The notes beneath the pieces are model-generated. The model did not search any database. It was not told the origin of the DNA and saw nothing but the letters and a program-made list of their open reading frames with translations. The position numbers were made by a program, and so were the translations under genes. A stretch of 64,000 nucleotides of DNA, taken from the NCBI RefSeq assembly GCF_013927005.1, contig NZ_CP055930.1:3782001-3846000 (forward strand), given 5' to 3'. Positions 27,424 to 41,543 of this stretch are shown here, piece after piece; position 1 is the first letter of the stretch; the number at the start of each line of letters is the position of its first letter. The DNA is from Enterobacter sp. RHBSTW-00175 (GTDB lineage Bacteria; Pseudomonadota; Gammaproteobacteria; Enterobacterales; Enterobacteriaceae).

Positions 27424-28038
27424 ATGAAAAAATTCGCAATCGCCTGTGCATTACTGACCAGTTTTGTTGCCAGCAGCGTCTGGGCTGATGCAGCCAGCGA
27501 CCTTAAAAGCCGACTGGATAAAGTGAGCAGCTTCCACGCCAGCTTCACCCAAAAAGTGACTGACGGCAGCGGTAATGCGGTGCAGGAAGGTCAGGGGGAT
27601 TTGTGGGTAAAACGCCCGAATCTGTTTAACTGGCACATGACGCAGCCGGATGAAAGCATTCTGGTGTCAGACGGTAAAACCTTGTGGTTTTTCAACCCGT
27701 TTGTTGAGCAGGCAACTGCGACCTGGCTGAAAGATGCCACCAGTAATACCCCGTTTATGCTGATTGCACGTAACCAGTCCAGTGACTGGCAGCAGTACAA
27801 CATCAAACAGAATGGTGATGAGTTTGTTCTGACGCCGAAAGGCAGCAACGGTAACCTGAAACAGTTCACCATTAACGTAAGCACCAACGGAACCATTAAT
27901 CAGTTTGGTGCGGTTGAGCAGGACGATCAGCGTAGCAGCTACCAGCTCAAATCCCAGCAAAACGGCGCTGTCGATGCATCGAAATTCACCTTTACCCCGC
28001 CGCAGGGCGTAACGGTGGACGACCAACGCAATAAGTAA
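27424..28038 (+). CDS. lolA: Outer-membrane lipoprotein carrier LolA
   Basis: 204 residues. A Sec signal peptide covers residues 1-21 (Lys-Lys start, hydrophobic core, Ala at the cleavage site before DAASDL). LolA takes lipoproteins from the LolCDE complex and carries them through the periplasm to LolB. The unclosed beta-barrel family pattern fits ([11 protein letters not shown] near the mature N-terminus, then [14 protein letters not shown]). It lies 9 bp before rarA, so the two are likely cotranscribed. Confidence 0.97.
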   Translation: MKKFAIACALLTSFVASSVWADAASDLKSRLDKVSSFHASFTQKVTDGSGNAVQEGQGDLWVKRPNLFNWHMTQPDESILVSDGKTLWFFNPFVEQATATWLKDATSNTPFMLIARNQSSDWQQYNIKQNGDEFVLTPKGSNGNLKQFTINVSTNGTINQFGAVEQDDQRSSYQLKSQQNGAVDASKFTFTPPQGVTVDDQRNK

Positions 28039-28047
28039 GAGGCGTGA

Positions 28048-29391
28048 GTGAGCAACCTGTCGCTCGATTTTTCAGATAATGCGTTTCAACCTCTGGCCGC
28101 CCGTATGCGGCCAGAAAATTTAGCGCAGTACATCGGTCAACAGCATCTGTTGGCTGCGGGTAAGCCGTTGCCGCGTGCCATCGAAGCAGGGCATCTGCAC
28201 TCCATGATCCTGTGGGGGCCACCAGGTACGGGTAAAACGACACTCGCAGAAGTGATCGCCCGCTATGCGAACGCTGATGTTGAACGCATTTCCGCAGTGA
28301 CCTCCGGCGTGAAGGAGATCCGCGAAGCTATCGAGCGTGCAAGGCAGAACCGCAATGCTGGACGCCGCACTATCCTCTTTGTCGATGAAGTCCACCGTTT
28401 CAATAAGAGCCAGCAGGATGCGTTCCTGCCGCACATTGAAGATGGCACCATTTTCTTTATTGGCGCGACGACCGAAAACCCCTCCTTTGAACTGAACTCG
28501 GCACTGCTTTCCCGTGCACGTGTTTATCTGCTCAAATCGCTGACAACTGACGATATCGAAAAGGTTCTCACTCAGGCGATGGAGGACAAGGCACGTGGTT
28601 ATGGCGGGCAGGATATCGTGCTGCCAGACGAGACGCGGCTTGCGATCGCGGAGCTGGTCAATGGGGATGCGCGCCGTGCCTTAAATACGCTGGAAATGAT
28701 GGCTGATATGGCCGAAGTGGATGATTCCGGTAAGCGTGTACTGAAACATGAACTGCTCACCGAAATTGCCGGTGAACGCAGTGCGCGTTTCGATAACAAA
28801 GGTGATCGTTTTTACGATCTGATCTCGGCCCTGCACAAGTCGGTGCGAGGCAGCGCACCGGATGCAGCGCTGTACTGGTATGCACGGATCATTAGCGCTG
28901 GTGGCGATCCACTGTATGTTGCTCGCCGCTGCCTGGCTATTGCATCGGAAGATGTCGGTAATGCCGATCCTCGCGGGATGCAGGTTGCGATTTCAGCCTG
29001 GGATTGCTTTACCCGCGTGGGGCCTGCGGAAGGGGAGCGCGCAATCGCGCAGGCGATTGTTTACCTGGCCTGCGCGCCGAAAAGTAATGCCGTCTATACC
29101 GCGTTTAAAGCGGCGATGGCGGATGCGCGTGAACGCCCGGACTATGATGTACCGGTTCATCTGCGCAACGCGCCGACCAAACTGATGAAAGAGATGGGTT
29201 ACGGGCAGGAGTACCGATATGCCCACGACGAACCCAATGCCTATGCCGCCGGAGAGGAATATTTTCCGCAGGAGATGGCACAAACCCGCTATTATCACCC
29301 CACAAACAGAGGTCTTGAAGGCAAGATTGGCGAAAAGCTCGCCTGGCTCGCCGGACAGGATCAAAATAGCCCTATAAAACGCTACCGTTAG
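28048..29391 (+). CDS. rarA: Replication-associated recombination protein A
   Basis: 447 residues, the E. coli RarA (MgsA) length. It is an AAA+ ATPase related to clamp loaders that acts at stalled forks and single-strand gaps and binds SSB. Walker A is GPPGTGKT (57-64); Walker B and the following sensor stretch read [19 protein letters not shown]. The start codon is GTG (after AAGAGGCGTGA). It follows lolA closely and precedes serS. Confidence 0.97.
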   Translation: MSNLSLDFSDNAFQPLAARMRPENLAQYIGQQHLLAAGKPLPRAIEAGHLHSMILWGPPGTGKTTLAEVIARYANADVERISAVTSGVKEIREAIERARQNRNAGRRTILFVDEVHRFNKSQQDAFLPHIEDGTIFFIGATTENPSFELNSALLSRARVYLLKSLTTDDIEKVLTQAMEDKARGYGGQDIVLPDETRLAIAELVNGDARRALNTLEMMADMAEVDDSGKRVLKHELLTEIAGERSARFDNKGDRFYDLISALHKSVRGSAPDAALYWYARIISAGGDPLYVARRCLAIASEDVGNADPRGMQVAISAWDCFTRVGPAEGERAIAQAIVYLACAPKSNAVYTAFKAAMADARERPDYDVPVHLRNAPTKLMKEMGYGQEYRYAHDEPNAYAAGEEYFPQEMAQTRYYHPTNRGLEGKIGEKLAWLAGQDQNSPIKRYR

Positions 29392-29462
29392 TTCAATCGT
29401 TGCGGTAATGTTGGCGTAGTATCCTTGTGGCCGCAGGCTGTGGTCACATTTTCCTATTTTAA

Positions 29463-30776
<1,314 letters not shown>

Positions 30777-30792
30777 TTTGTCTTAAATTAAG

Positions 30793-30817
30793 AAAGCGCC
30801 TAAGGGCGCTTTTTTTA
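30793..30817 (+). terminator. serS terminator
   Basis: AAAGCGCC-TAA-GGGCGCTTT hairpin followed by a T-run. Confidence 0.9.
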
Positions 30818-30984
30818 TGCCCCTGCTTTGACGCGAAACAATAACGCCTCCCTCTAAAGTAGTAATACTCCTCCAAATGAAAGTCAGCATAAAAAACTAA
30901 TAACGGAGAAATTCGTTATAAATATCACTACATAGCGATTTTTACCGTATCTCTTTTATTTGTGAGCAACCAAAGTGAGTCTTT

Positions 30985-33429
30985 ATGAAAATCAAAGCGC
31001 CTGATGCTTTACTGGCTGCCGAGGTCACTCGCCGTGGGTTGATGAAAACCACGGCAATAGGCGGTCTGGCTGTTGCCAGCAGTGCGTTAACTCTGCCTTT
31101 TTCTCGTATGGTGTCGGCAGCGGATGCGCTGTCCCCGGCATCAGCCCCGGAAAAAATGGTGTGGAGCGCCTGTACTGTTAACTGTGGTAGCCGTTGTCCG
31201 CTGCGGATGCATGTGGTGGATGGCGAAATCAAATATGTCGAAACAGATAACACCGGCGACGATAACTATGACGGGTTACATCAGGTTCGCGCCTGTTTAC
31301 GTGGCCGCTCAATGCGCCGCCGCGTCTATAACCCGGATCGCCTCAAGTACCCGATGAAACGCGTGGGAAAACGCGGGGAAGGAAAGTTCGAGCGCATTAG
31401 CTGGGACGAAGCCTACGACATCATCGCGACCAACATGCAGCGTTTGATTAAAGAGTTCGGTAACGAATCTATCTACCTGAACTACGGTACAGGTACGCTC
31501 GGCGGCACCATGACCCGCTCCTGGCCGCCAGGAAAAACGCTGGTTGCACGCCTGATGAACTGCTGCGGCGGTTATCTCAATCACTACGGCGACTACTCTT
31601 CCGCGCAGATCGCGGCAGGGCTGAATTACACTTACGGTGGCTGGGCAGATGGCAACAGTCCGTCTGATATCGAAAACAGCAAACTTGTGGTGCTGTTCGG
31701 TAACAACCCGGGTGAAACCCGCATGAGCGGCGGCGGGGTGACGTACTATCTTGAGCAGGCTCGTGCTAAATCTAATGCCCGCATGATCATCGTCGATCCG
31801 CGTTACACCGATACCGGTGCCGGACGTGAAGATGAGTGGATCCCTATCCGTCCGGGTACCGATGCCGCACTGGTAAGCGCGCTGGCATGGGTGATGATCA
31901 CTGAAAACCTCGTTGATCAGCCTTTCCTTGATAAATATTGCGTCGGTTACGACGAGAAAACCCTGCCAGCCAGTGCCCCTGCTAACGGGCATTACAAAGC
32001 GTATATCCTTGGCCAGGGTAGTGACGGCGTGGCAAAAACGCCTCTGTGGGCATCCACGATCACCGGTATTCCGGTAGAACGTATTGTTCAGCTGGCGCGT
32101 GAAATTGGTTCGGCGAAACCGGCTTATATCAGCCAGGGCTGGGGGCCGCAGCGTCATGCGAACGGTGAAATCGCCACCCGTGCCATTTCAATGCTCTCTA
32201 TTCTGACGGGCAACGTAGGTATCAATGGGGGTAACACGGGCGCGCGCGAAGGCTCTTATGAAGTGCCATTTGAACGTATGCCGACCCTGGACAACCCGGT
32301 ACAGACCAGTATTTCCATGTTTATGTGGACCGATGCGATTGAACGCGGCCCGGAAATGACGGCATTGCGCGACGGTGTGCGCGGTAAAGATAAACTGGAT
32401 GTCCCGATTAAGATGATCTGGAACTATGCTGGTAACTGTCTGATTAACCAGCATTCTGAGATCAACCGTACTCATGAGATCCTTCAGGATGATAAGAAGT
32501 GCGAGATGATTGTGGTCATCGACTGCCACATGACCTCGTCGGCGAAATATGCCGATATCATTCTGCCGGATTGCACCGCATCAGAGCAGATGGACTTCGC
32601 GCTGGATGCCTCCTGCGGCAACATGTCCTACGTTATCTTTACCGATCAGGCGATTAAACCGCGTTTCGAGTGCAAAACCATCTATCAGATGACGTCTGAA
32701 CTGGCGAAGCGTCTTGGCGTTGAGCAGCAGTTCACCGAAGGGCGCACTCAGGAAGGATGGATGCGTCATCTGCATGAACTTTCACGCAAAGCAATCCCTG
32801 ATCTACCGGACTTTGATACCTTCCGTCAGCAGGGTATGTACAAGCAGCGCGACCCGGAAGGGCATCATGTTGCTTATAAGGCATTCCGCGACGATCCTCA
32901 TGCCAATCCGCTGACCACCCCATCGGGCAAAATCGAAATCTACTCTGAAGAACTGGCAAAAATTGCATCCAGCTGGGAGCTGCCGGAAGGGGATGTTATT
33001 GATCCACTGCCAATTTATACGCCAGGTTTCGAAAACTACAACGATCCGCTGACCGCGAAATTCCCGTTGCAGTTGACGGGCTTCCATTACAAAGCGCGGG
33101 TTCACTCGACTTACGGCAACGTTGATGTACTGAAAGCATCCTGTCGTCAGGAAATGTGGATCAACCCGATGGATGCGAAAGCGCGCGGCATTTCAAACGG
33201 CGATCGCGTGCGTATCTTTAACGGTCGTGGCGAAGTGCATATCGAAGCCAAAGTTACACCGCGTATGATGCCTGGCGTTGTCGCGTTGGGGGAAGGGGCC
33301 TGGTACAACCCGGATGCAAATCGCATCGACCAGGCTGGCAGTATTAACGTACTGACCACGCAGCGCCCATCGCCGCTGGCGAAGGGTAATCCGTCCCACA
33401 CAAACCTTGTTCAGGTTGAAAAGGTGTAA
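30985..33429 (+). CDS. dmsA: Dimethyl sulfoxide reductase, catalytic subunit
   Basis: 814 residues. A Tat signal with TRRGLMKTT and a cleavage-type VSAADA lies in the first 45 residues, so the folded enzyme is exported with DmsB. It is a Mo-bis-MGD enzyme reducing DMSO, TMAO and related compounds. The [4Fe-4S] motif is CTVNCGSRC plus a later Cys; the Mo-ligating serine lies in the GDYSSAQ stretch. It begins a dmsABC operon with 10- and 1-bp gaps. A NarL-type heptamer TACTCCT lies upstream at 30866-30872; no clear FNR site was found by eye. Confidence 0.97.
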   Translation: MKIKAPDALLAAEVTRRGLMKTTAIGGLAVASSALTLPFSRMVSAADALSPASAPEKMVWSACTVNCGSRCPLRMHVVDGEIKYVETDNTGDDNYDGLHQVRACLRGRSMRRRVYNPDRLKYPMKRVGKRGEGKFERISWDEAYDIIATNMQRLIKEFGNESIYLNYGTGTLGGTMTRSWPPGKTLVARLMNCCGGYLNHYGDYSSAQIAAGLNYTYGGWADGNSPSDIENSKLVVLFGNNPGETRMSGGGVTYYLEQARAKSNARMIIVDPRYTDTGAGREDEWIPIRPGTDAALVSALAWVMITENLVDQPFLDKYCVGYDEKTLPASAPANGHYKAYILGQGSDGVAKTPLWASTITGIPVERIVQLAREIGSAKPAYISQGWGPQRHANGEIATRAISMLSILTGNVGINGGNTGAREGSYEVPFERMPTLDNPVQTSISMFMWTDAIERGPEMTALRDGVRGKDKLDVPIKMIWNYAGNCLINQHSEINRTHEILQDDKKCEMIVVIDCHMTSSAKYADIILPDCTASEQMDFALDASCGNMSYVIFTDQAIKPRFECKTIYQMTSELAKRLGVEQQFTEGRTQEGWMRHLHELSRKAIPDLPDFDTFRQQGMYKQRDPEGHHVAYKAFRDDPHANPLTTPSGKIEIYSEELAKIASSWELPEGDVIDPLPIYTPGFENYNDPLTAKFPLQLTGFHYKARVHSTYGNVDVLKASCRQEMWINPMDAKARGISNGDRVRIFNGRGEVHIEAKVTPRMMPGVVALGEGAWYNPDANRIDQAGSINVLTTQRPSPLAKGNPSHTNLVQVEKV

Positions 33430-33439
33430 GGAGTAACCG

Positions 33440-34057
33440 ATGACAACCCAGTATGGATTTTATATTGATTCCAGCCGCTGCACCGGTTGCAAGACCTGCG
33501 AACTGGCCTGTAAGGATTATAAAGACTTAACCCCGGATGTCAGCTTCCGCCGTATTTACGAATACGCCGGTGGCGACTGGCAGGAGGATAACGGCGTCTG
33601 GCATCAGAACGTATTCGCCTACTACCTGTCGATTGCCTGCAACCACTGCGAAGATCCGGCCTGCACCAAAGTGTGTCCGAGCGGGGCGATGCACAAGCGT
33701 GACGACGGTTTTGTGGTGGTGGATGAAGATGTCTGTATCGGCTGCCGCTACTGCCACATGGCCTGCCCGTATGGTGCGCCGCAGTACAATGCCGCCAAAG
33801 GCCATATGACCAAGTGCGACGGTTGCTACACTCGCGTGGCCGACGGCAAAAAGCCTATTTGCGTGGAATCCTGTCCGCTGCGCGCGCTGGACTTTGGCCC
33901 GATTGAAGAGTTGCGCCAAAAACACGGCCAGCTTGCGGCGGTAGCACCATTGCCGTCAGCGCACTTCACCAGGCCGAGCATTGTGATTAAACCTAACGCC
34001 AACAGCCGCCCGACGGGTGATACCACCGGCTACCTGGCAAATCCGAAGGAGGTGTGA
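33440..34057 (+). CDS. dmsB: DMSO reductase iron-sulfur subunit
   Basis: 205 residues. Four cysteine clusters for four [4Fe-4S] centres are visible: CTGCKTCELAC, CNHCEDPACTKVCP, CIGCRYCHMACP, and CDGC with a later CVESCP. It passes electrons from DmsC to DmsA on the periplasmic side and has no signal of its own; it travels with DmsA. Start behind AAGGAGTAACC. Confidence 0.97.
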   Translation: MTTQYGFYIDSSRCTGCKTCELACKDYKDLTPDVSFRRIYEYAGGDWQEDNGVWHQNVFAYYLSIACNHCEDPACTKVCPSGAMHKRDDGFVVVDEDVCIGCRYCHMACPYGAPQYNAAKGHMTKCDGCYTRVADGKKPICVESCPLRALDFGPIEELRQKHGQLAAVAPLPSAHFTRPSIVIKPNANSRPTGDTTGYLANPKEV

Positions 34058-34058
34058 G

Positions 34059-34922
34059 ATGGGAAGTGGATGGCATGAATGGCCGCTGATGATCTTCACG
34101 GTCTTTGGGCAGTGCGTTGCGGGTGGTTTTATCGTGCTCGCCCTGGCGTTGTTAAAAGGCAATCTGAATACTGAACAGCAACAGCGTTTAGTACTGAGCA
34201 TGTTTGGTCTGTGGGTGCTAATGGGGATTGGCTTTATCGCCTCAACCTTGCACCTGGGTTCACCGATGCGGGCGTTTAATTCCCTGAACCGCGTGGGTGC
34301 ATCATCACTCAGTAACGAAATTGCCAGTGGCGCCATTTTCTTTGCTGTGGGCGGGCTGGGCTGGTTGCTGGTGGCACTGAAAAAGCTACCTTCAGGATTA
34401 CGTAGCCTGTGGCTAATCATCACGATGGTTCTGGGTGTGGTGTTCGTGTGGATGATGGTGCGGGTTTATAACACCATCGACACCGTTCCAACCTGGTATA
34501 GCGTCTGGACGCCAATGAGCTTCTTCCTGACGATGTTCATCGGTGGGCCGCTGTTGGGTTTCCTGCTGCTGCGTGTGGCGGGTGTAGACGGCTGGGCGAT
34601 GCGTTTACTGCCGGCGGTTTCACTCCTGGCACTGGTGGTGAGTGCCATCGTAGCCCTGATGCAAGGGGCAGAGCTTGCAACGATCCACAGCTCTATTCAA
34701 CAAGCATCTGCATTGGTGCCTGATTACGGCTCGCTGATGGCCTGGCGCGTGGTGTTGCTGGCGGTGGCGCTGGTGTGCTGGATTGTGCCTCAGCTTAAGG
34801 GTTATCAGCCTGCGGTACCGTTGTTGTCTCTGGCCTTTGTTCTGGTGCTGGCAGGTGAGCTGATCGGCCGTGGTGTGTTCTATGGCCTGCATATGACGGT
34901 TGGTATGTCCATAGCAAGTTAA
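34059..34922 (+). CDS. dmsC: DMSO reductase membrane anchor
   Basis: 287 residues from the ATG giving MGSGWHEWPL, behind AAGGAGGTG; an in-frame ATG 14 codons earlier is inside dmsB. DmsC has eight membrane helices, oxidises menaquinol and anchors the DmsAB dimer. Hydrophobic segments alternate along the full length. Confidence 0.97.
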   Translation: MGSGWHEWPLMIFTVFGQCVAGGFIVLALALLKGNLNTEQQQRLVLSMFGLWVLMGIGFIASTLHLGSPMRAFNSLNRVGASSLSNEIASGAIFFAVGGLGWLLVALKKLPSGLRSLWLIITMVLGVVFVWMMVRVYNTIDTVPTWYSVWTPMSFFLTMFIGGPLLGFLLLRVAGVDGWAMRLLPAVSLLALVVSAIVALMQGAELATIHSSIQQASALVPDYGSLMAWRVVLLAVALVCWIVPQLKGYQPAVPLLSLAFVLVLAGELIGRGVFYGLHMTVGMSIAS

Positions 34923-34942
34923 CGCTGTTTTTTTGTTATATA

Positions 34943-34975
34943 AAGCCGGGACAGAGTGCCCGGCTTTTTTGTTTT
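34943..34975 (+). terminator. dmsABC terminator
   Basis: AAAGCCGGG/CCCGGCTTT stem followed by a T-run. Confidence 0.85.
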
Positions 34976-35197
34976 CAATCATGAAATTTTTCGACTGTCT
35001 TTTGGTTTTAATTCCGGATATTGGTAAATAAAAACAATTAGATAGTTTGTATCGATAGCAGGCATTGCATTAGCAGGATTAGTTTTTTAAATCGACAGTG
35101 CACATATTGTGCGAGCGCCCTGAATCGGTGGATTGACTTTGTTTTTGCCAGTGGCATGATGCGCACGAAATCTGAACTTCCTCACGGTTTTTAATCC

Positions 35198-36346
35198 ATG
35201 TCCACCTATACCCGCCCAGTGCTCCTGCTGCTCTGTGGCCTGCTTTTGCTGACGCTGGCGATTGCGGTGTTAAACACCCTCGTCCCGCTTTGGCTCGCCC
35301 ATGAAAACTTACCAACCTGGCAGGTGGGCATGGTTAGCTCGTCCTTTTTTACAGGTAACCTTCTGGGAACGCTGGTAACAGGGAGCCTGATTAAGCGCGT
35401 TGGTTTTAACCGTAGCTATTATCTGGCATCGCTGATTTTTGCCGCCGGGTGCGCCGGGTTAGGCCTGATGGTGGGATTCTGGAGCTGGATGGTCTGGCGT
35501 TTTATCGCGGGTGTGGGCTGCGCAATGATCTGGGTGGTGGTTGAAAGTGCCCTGATGTGTAGCGGCACGTCGCGCAACCGTGGTCGCCTGCTGGCGGCAT
35601 ATATGATGGTTTACTACGTTGGAACCGTGCTTGGGCAACTGATGGTCAGTAAACTGCCAACCGACCTGATGAGCGTCCTGCCGTGGGTGACTGGCATGAT
35701 CCTGGCCGCTGTTCTGCCGTTGCTCTTTACCCGCATTGTTAACCAGCAGAGCGAACACCAGGAAGTGACCCATGTCTGGCCGATGCTGAGGCTGCGTCAG
35801 GCGCGTCTGGGAGTTAATGGCTGTATCATTTCCGGGATAGTGCTGGGTTCGCTTTATGGCCTGATGCCACTGTATTTGAACCATCAGGGCGTCAGCGATT
35901 CCGGGATCGGTTTCTGGATGGCGGTTATGGTCAGTGCGGGGATCGTCGGGCAATGGCCGATTGGTCGTCTTGCCGATCGCTTTGGCCGCCTGCTGGTGCT
36001 GCGCGTTCAGGTCTTTGTGGTGATCATGGGTTGCCTCGCGATGCTCAGCAGCGCTGCAATGGCGCCAGCGCTGTTTATTCTGGGGGCGGCGGGCTTCACT
36101 CTCTATCCGGTAGCCATGGCCTGGGCTTGCGAGAAAGTTGAACATCATCAGCTGGTGGCAATGAACCAGGCGCTGCTCCTGAGTTATACCATCGGCAGTT
36201 TACTGGGGCCGACGTTGACGGCCATGCTGATGCAGAATTATTCTGACAACCTGCTGTTTATCATGATTGCCAGCGTGTCGTTTATTTATCTCCTGATGCT
36301 GCTGCGCAAAGCGGGCGAACATCCAACTCCCGTGGCCCATGCCTGA
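35198..36346 (+). CDS. ycaD: MFS transporter YcaD
   Basis: 382 residues, 12 predicted membrane segments, major facilitator family; closest in memory to E. coli YcaD. The substrate is unknown. The conserved loop motif between segments 8 and 9 region reads [11 protein letters not shown]. coli has ycaC between dmsC and ycaD; here that gene is absent and the 275-bp gap has only the dms terminator and an AT-rich promoter area. Confidence 0.9.
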   Translation: MSTYTRPVLLLLCGLLLLTLAIAVLNTLVPLWLAHENLPTWQVGMVSSSFFTGNLLGTLVTGSLIKRVGFNRSYYLASLIFAAGCAGLGLMVGFWSWMVWRFIAGVGCAMIWVVVESALMCSGTSRNRGRLLAAYMMVYYVGTVLGQLMVSKLPTDLMSVLPWVTGMILAAVLPLLFTRIVNQQSEHQEVTHVWPMLRLRQARLGVNGCIISGIVLGSLYGLMPLYLNHQGVSDSGIGFWMAVMVSAGIVGQWPIGRLADRFGRLLVLRVQVFVVIMGCLAMLSSAAMAPALFILGAAGFTLYPVAMAWACEKVEHHQLVAMNQALLLSYTIGSLLGPTLTAMLMQNYSDNLLFIMIASVSFIYLLMLLRKAGEHPTPVAHA

Positions 36347-36353
36347 ATAAATA

Positions 36354-36380
36354 AAAGCCTGTCGATGACAGGCTTTTTTG
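36354..36380 (+). terminator. ycaD terminator
   Basis: AAAGCCTGTC-GAT-GACAGGCTTT hairpin followed by TTTTTT. Confidence 0.9.
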
Positions 36381-36469
36381 ACCCTATCAGAACTCAGAGT
36401 TTTACTTATTGTTTGTTTATTGCGCCAGGCGATAATTCAACTGAGTTCTATCACTAAAAGGCAGCAATC

Positions 36470-36967
36470 ATGTCTATACGTCGTTTTTCCACGACTGCTC
36501 TGGCAGTCGTGTTGTCCTTAACCTTCGCAACCGCGCCAGCCCTGGCGAATCCAGGTAATGGTCATGGCAATGGTAATGGCGGTGGGCAAGGCAACAGCGG
36601 CAACCATGGGAACGGGAATTCCGGTAATCATGGCAATAAACAAAATAATAGTAATCAGAGTCCCGGCAAATCAAATAAAAGCGTCGGTGATGATGTTGAT
36701 GCGCGCGTGAGCTTCGATCACGCCCGTCATCTGGCATTGAATTACGGTTTAACCGGTTATGATTCATTGCCGCCGGGCATTGCGAAAAATCTCGCACGCG
36801 GAAAACCACTGCCTCCGGGTATTGCGAAAAAAACAGTACCGGCGTCTATGCTGGGCCAGCTTCCTTCCTATCCTGGGTATGAATGGCGGGTAGTGGGTGA
36901 TGACCTGGTCTTAATTGCACTAAGTACGGCCATTGTGACCACGATCATTAACGGCGTGTTCAGATAG
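36470..36967 (+). CDS. CigR-like / RcnB-family periplasmic or membrane-anchored protein
   Basis: 165 residues. A Sec signal peptide covers about residues 1-26. Residues 27-66 are a low-complexity Gly/Asn/His repeat (runs of HGNGN and SGNHGN). The C-terminal half has a doubled PPGIAK motif (about 102-107 and 118-123), a Tyr/Trp-rich YPGYEWRVVGDDLVLI stretch and a final hydrophobic segment (about 146-163). This layout matches the CigR family of Salmonella, described as a secreted anti-virulence regulator, and the wider RcnB fold. In E. coli this place holds ycaM, ycaN and ycaK. No partner gene is nearby. The role here is unknown. Confidence 0.7.
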   Translation: MSIRRFSTTALAVVLSLTFATAPALANPGNGHGNGNGGGQGNSGNHGNGNSGNHGNKQNNSNQSPGKSNKSVGDDVDARVSFDHARHLALNYGLTGYDSLPPGIAKNLARGKPLPPGIAKKTVPASMLGQLPSYPGYEWRVVGDDLVLIALSTAIVTTIINGVFR

Positions 36968-36969
36968 CA

Positions 36970-37002
36970 TAAAAAAAGCCCGGTTAAACCGGGCTATTTT
37001 TT
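36970..37002. terminator. Bidirectional terminator between the CigR-like gene and pflA
   Basis: AGCCCGGTTAAACCGGGCT hairpin with an A-run on one side and a T-run on the other, serving both convergent genes. Confidence 0.9.
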
Positions 37003-37741
37003 AATACATAACTTTGTGTCCGTACTGCTCAAGAATGCCTTTCACGCGTTCCATGGTTTCTTTCTTCGGTGGTTTAACGCCATCGAGCTTATATTCTTCA
37101 CCCATCGCCACCCATTTATGTTTACCCAGTTCGTGATAGGGCAGCAGCTCAATTTTTTCTACGTTGCCCATGTCGCGAGTAAATTCGCCCAGTCGATGTG
37201 CAGAGTCATCATCATCTGACCAGCCAGGTACAACCACATAGCGGATCCAGGTGTTGATACCCTTACCTGAGATGTATTTGGCGAACTCCAGGGTACGATG
37301 GTTGGAAACACCAACCAGATTCTGGTGGATCTCATCGTTCATCTGTTTGAGATCGAGCATCACCAGATCGGTCACTTCAAGCAGTTCATCGATGACCGGA
37401 TCGTAACGACGTACAAAACCGTTAGTATCAAGGCAGGTGTGAATACCTTCTTTACGGCAGGCGCGGAACCAGTCGCGCACAAACTCGGCCTGAAGAATGG
37501 CTTCACCACCAGAAGCGGTAACACCACCACCCGATGCGTTCATAAAGTGGCGATAGGTCACAACCTCTTTCATTAAATCATCAACAGTGATTTCTTTGCC
37601 GCCGTGTGTATCCCATGTATCACGGTTATGACAGTACAGGCAGCGCATCAGGCAGCCCTGGAAGAAGGTAATAAAGCGGATCCCTGGGCCATCGACAGTG
37701 CCACAGGATTCAAAGGAGTGAATGCGACCAATAGTTGACAT
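37001..37741 (-). CDS. pflA: Pyruvate formate-lyase-activating enzyme
   Basis: 246 residues from the ATG giving [10 protein letters not shown]; a further 18 in-frame codons upstream are not in the family. Radical-SAM enzyme that sets the glycyl radical on PflB under anaerobic conditions. The cluster motif is Cys30-x3-Cys34-x2-Cys37 ([11 protein letters not shown]). It lies downstream of pflB with a terminator-like hairpin between them, as in E. coli, where pflA also has its own promoter. Confidence 0.98.
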   Translation of the reverse strand: MSTIGRIHSFESCGTVDGPGIRFITFFQGCLMRCLYCHNRDTWDTHGGKEITVDDLMKEVVTYRHFMNASGGGVTASGGEAILQAEFVRDWFRACRKEGIHTCLDTNGFVRRYDPVIDELLEVTDLVMLDLKQMNDEIHQNLVGVSNHRTLEFAKYISGKGINTWIRYVVVPGWSDDDDSAHRLGEFTRDMGNVEKIELLPYHELGKHKWVAMGEEYKLDGVKPPKKETMERVKGILEQYGHKVMY

Positions 37742-37880
37742 TGCGGTGATATCTCCAGCATCGACCCGTCCGGGGCCTGAGTATGCACAGCTCAAAACCG
37801 GCTGTGTTTAAATCTGTTTTGGCTGATATCCATAAAGTATAGATAGCGGACAAAAGAGACTGGGGTGGAGAAGGTGTTAA

Positions 37881-37907
37881 AAAGGCCCCACTTGCGTGGA
37901 GCCTTTA
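37881..37907 (-). terminator. pflB terminator
   Basis: AAAGGC-CCAC/GTGG-GCCTTT stem with one mismatch, loop TTGC, between pflB and pflA on the minus strand. Confidence 0.6.
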
Positions 37908-37945
37908 TTGTACGCTTTTTAACGCGTGATTTCAGTCAATTCCAG

Positions 37946-40228
<2,283 letters not shown>

Positions 40229-40279
40229 GTAACACCTACCTTCTTAAGTGGATTTTTTATTTACTGCCTGAGATAACCA

Positions 40280-41137
40280 TCAATGATGGTCGTCGCCACG
40301 CAGGTAAATGACCCAGTATGTCAACCCAACTAACAGACCCCCACCGATAATGTTCCCGATAGTGACAGGGATCAGGTTATCAGTAATGAAGTTCATAATA
40401 GTCAGGTGAGAGAAACTTTCCGGGGTTGAACCAACCGCGGTCCAGAACTCCGGGCTCGCAAAGTTGCGGATTACAATTCCCATAGGGATCATAAACATGT
40501 TTGCGATACTGTGCTCAAAGCCGCTGGCAACAAACATCGCAACCGGCAGAACCATAATCATGGCTTTGTCCATCAGGCTACGACCAGAGTAGCTCATCCA
40601 GACAGCCAGGCAGACCATCAGGTTTGCGAGAATGCCAAGAGCGACAGCTTCGATAAATGTGTGGTGCATTTTGTGGTCTGCGGTTTGCAGGACGTTAAGC
40701 CCCCAGCCGCCGTTGGCGGTCATGTATTCGCCAGATAACCACATCAACAAAACAAAGAGCAGACACCCAATCAGGTTACCAACATAGACGTTTAACCAGT
40801 TACGCGCCAGTTGGCCCCAGGTTATTCTTCCGCTCGCTTTTGCGACGACAATCAGCACCGTTGAGGTGAAGAGGTCAGCGCCGCAGATGACGCAAAGAAT
40901 CAGTCCCAGTGAGAAGCAAATACCGCCAATCAGTTTAGCCATGCCAAAAGGCATTGTGGCAGTACCGGTTGTGGCAGTGATGTAAAAGACAAAAGCAATG
41001 GAGATGAACACACCCGCGGTGATCGCCAGATAGAAGGTCTTCATCGGGTGTTTCGTTGCTTTATAGACACCCGCTTCTTCGGCAACTTTGGCCATCGCAG
41101 CTGGGAGTAAAAGATCAAAAGGGTTGTCAGCTTTCAC
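40280..41137 (-). CDS. focA: Formate channel FocA
   Basis: 285 residues from a GTG start giving MKADNPFDLL, as in E. coli; the ORF extends 14 codons upstream but the family starts here. FocA is a pentameric formate/nitrite transporter of the inner membrane that exports and re-imports formate made by PflB. Six membrane segments are visible, with the conserved LFTSTVLIV and GFEHSIANM stretches that line the pore. First gene of the focA-pflB operon, controlled by anaerobic regulators. Confidence 0.97.
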   Translation of the reverse strand: MKADNPFDLLLPAAMAKVAEEAGVYKATKHPMKTFYLAITAGVFISIAFVFYITATTGTATMPFGMAKLIGGICFSLGLILCVICGADLFTSTVLIVVAKASGRITWGQLARNWLNVYVGNLIGCLLFVLLMWLSGEYMTANGGWGLNVLQTADHKMHHTFIEAVALGILANLMVCLAVWMSYSGRSLMDKAMIMVLPVAMFVASGFEHSIANMFMIPMGIVIRNFASPEFWTAVGSTPESFSHLTIMNFITDNLIPVTIGNIIGGGLLVGLTYWVIYLRGDDHH

Positions 41138-41197
41138 ACTAACTCTCTCTTTATTAAGTCGGCGACGAGATACTAACAAAGCATTATAGAAGAGAAA

Positions 41198-41211
41198 TTG
41201 ATATAGATCAT
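41198..41211. promoter_or_regulatory. FNR box upstream of focA-pflB
   Basis: TTGATATAGATCAT matches the FNR consensus TTGAT-N4-ATCAA at 9 of 10 positions, about 61 bp before the focA start. E. coli focA-pflB is activated by FNR and ArcA from several promoters in this region. Confidence 0.8.
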
Positions 41212-41463
41212 ATCTCGCCTGGCTTATAGGCCCGCAATGTGTATGGTTTTACAGCGAAAGCGGAGTAAGTATTTGATTATCCGTATAAAAATAAATTTTA
41301 AAAGTTATGAAAAGAGTTGAATTTTTTCGTGCGCGCTCCCGTAAAACAGTTAATTAAAATGGAGTATTTACCATAAAAAGTAACAGTCAAGCTTAGGTAA
41401 GTATTATTATATTTACCCATATTTAACTTTATTATTACAATCAAAAATCATTGCGAAAGAAAT
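41212..41463. promoter_or_regulatory. Upstream regulatory region of focA-pflB
   Basis: No gene is present between focA and ycaO. The E. coli counterpart carries several stacked anaerobic promoters; this AT-rich stretch is the matching place, but apart from the FNR box no single site stands out by eye. Confidence 0.4.
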
Positions 41464-41492
41464 AAAAAAACGGGGCAATGAAATTGCCCCGT
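41464..41492 (-). terminator. ycaO terminator
   Basis: CGGGGCAAT-GAA-ATTGCCCCG hairpin with a seven-T run on the minus strand. Confidence 0.9.
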
Positions 41493-41543
41493 AATATAGC
41501 CCAGACGATTGAATCCGCCTACAGTTGGTAATGTTATATGCGC

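Noticed and set aside
30866..30872. NarL heptamer and FNR control of dmsA
   Set aside because: One 7-bp heptamer is too common to call as a site, and no FNR box was found by eye; it is only mentioned in the dmsA entry.
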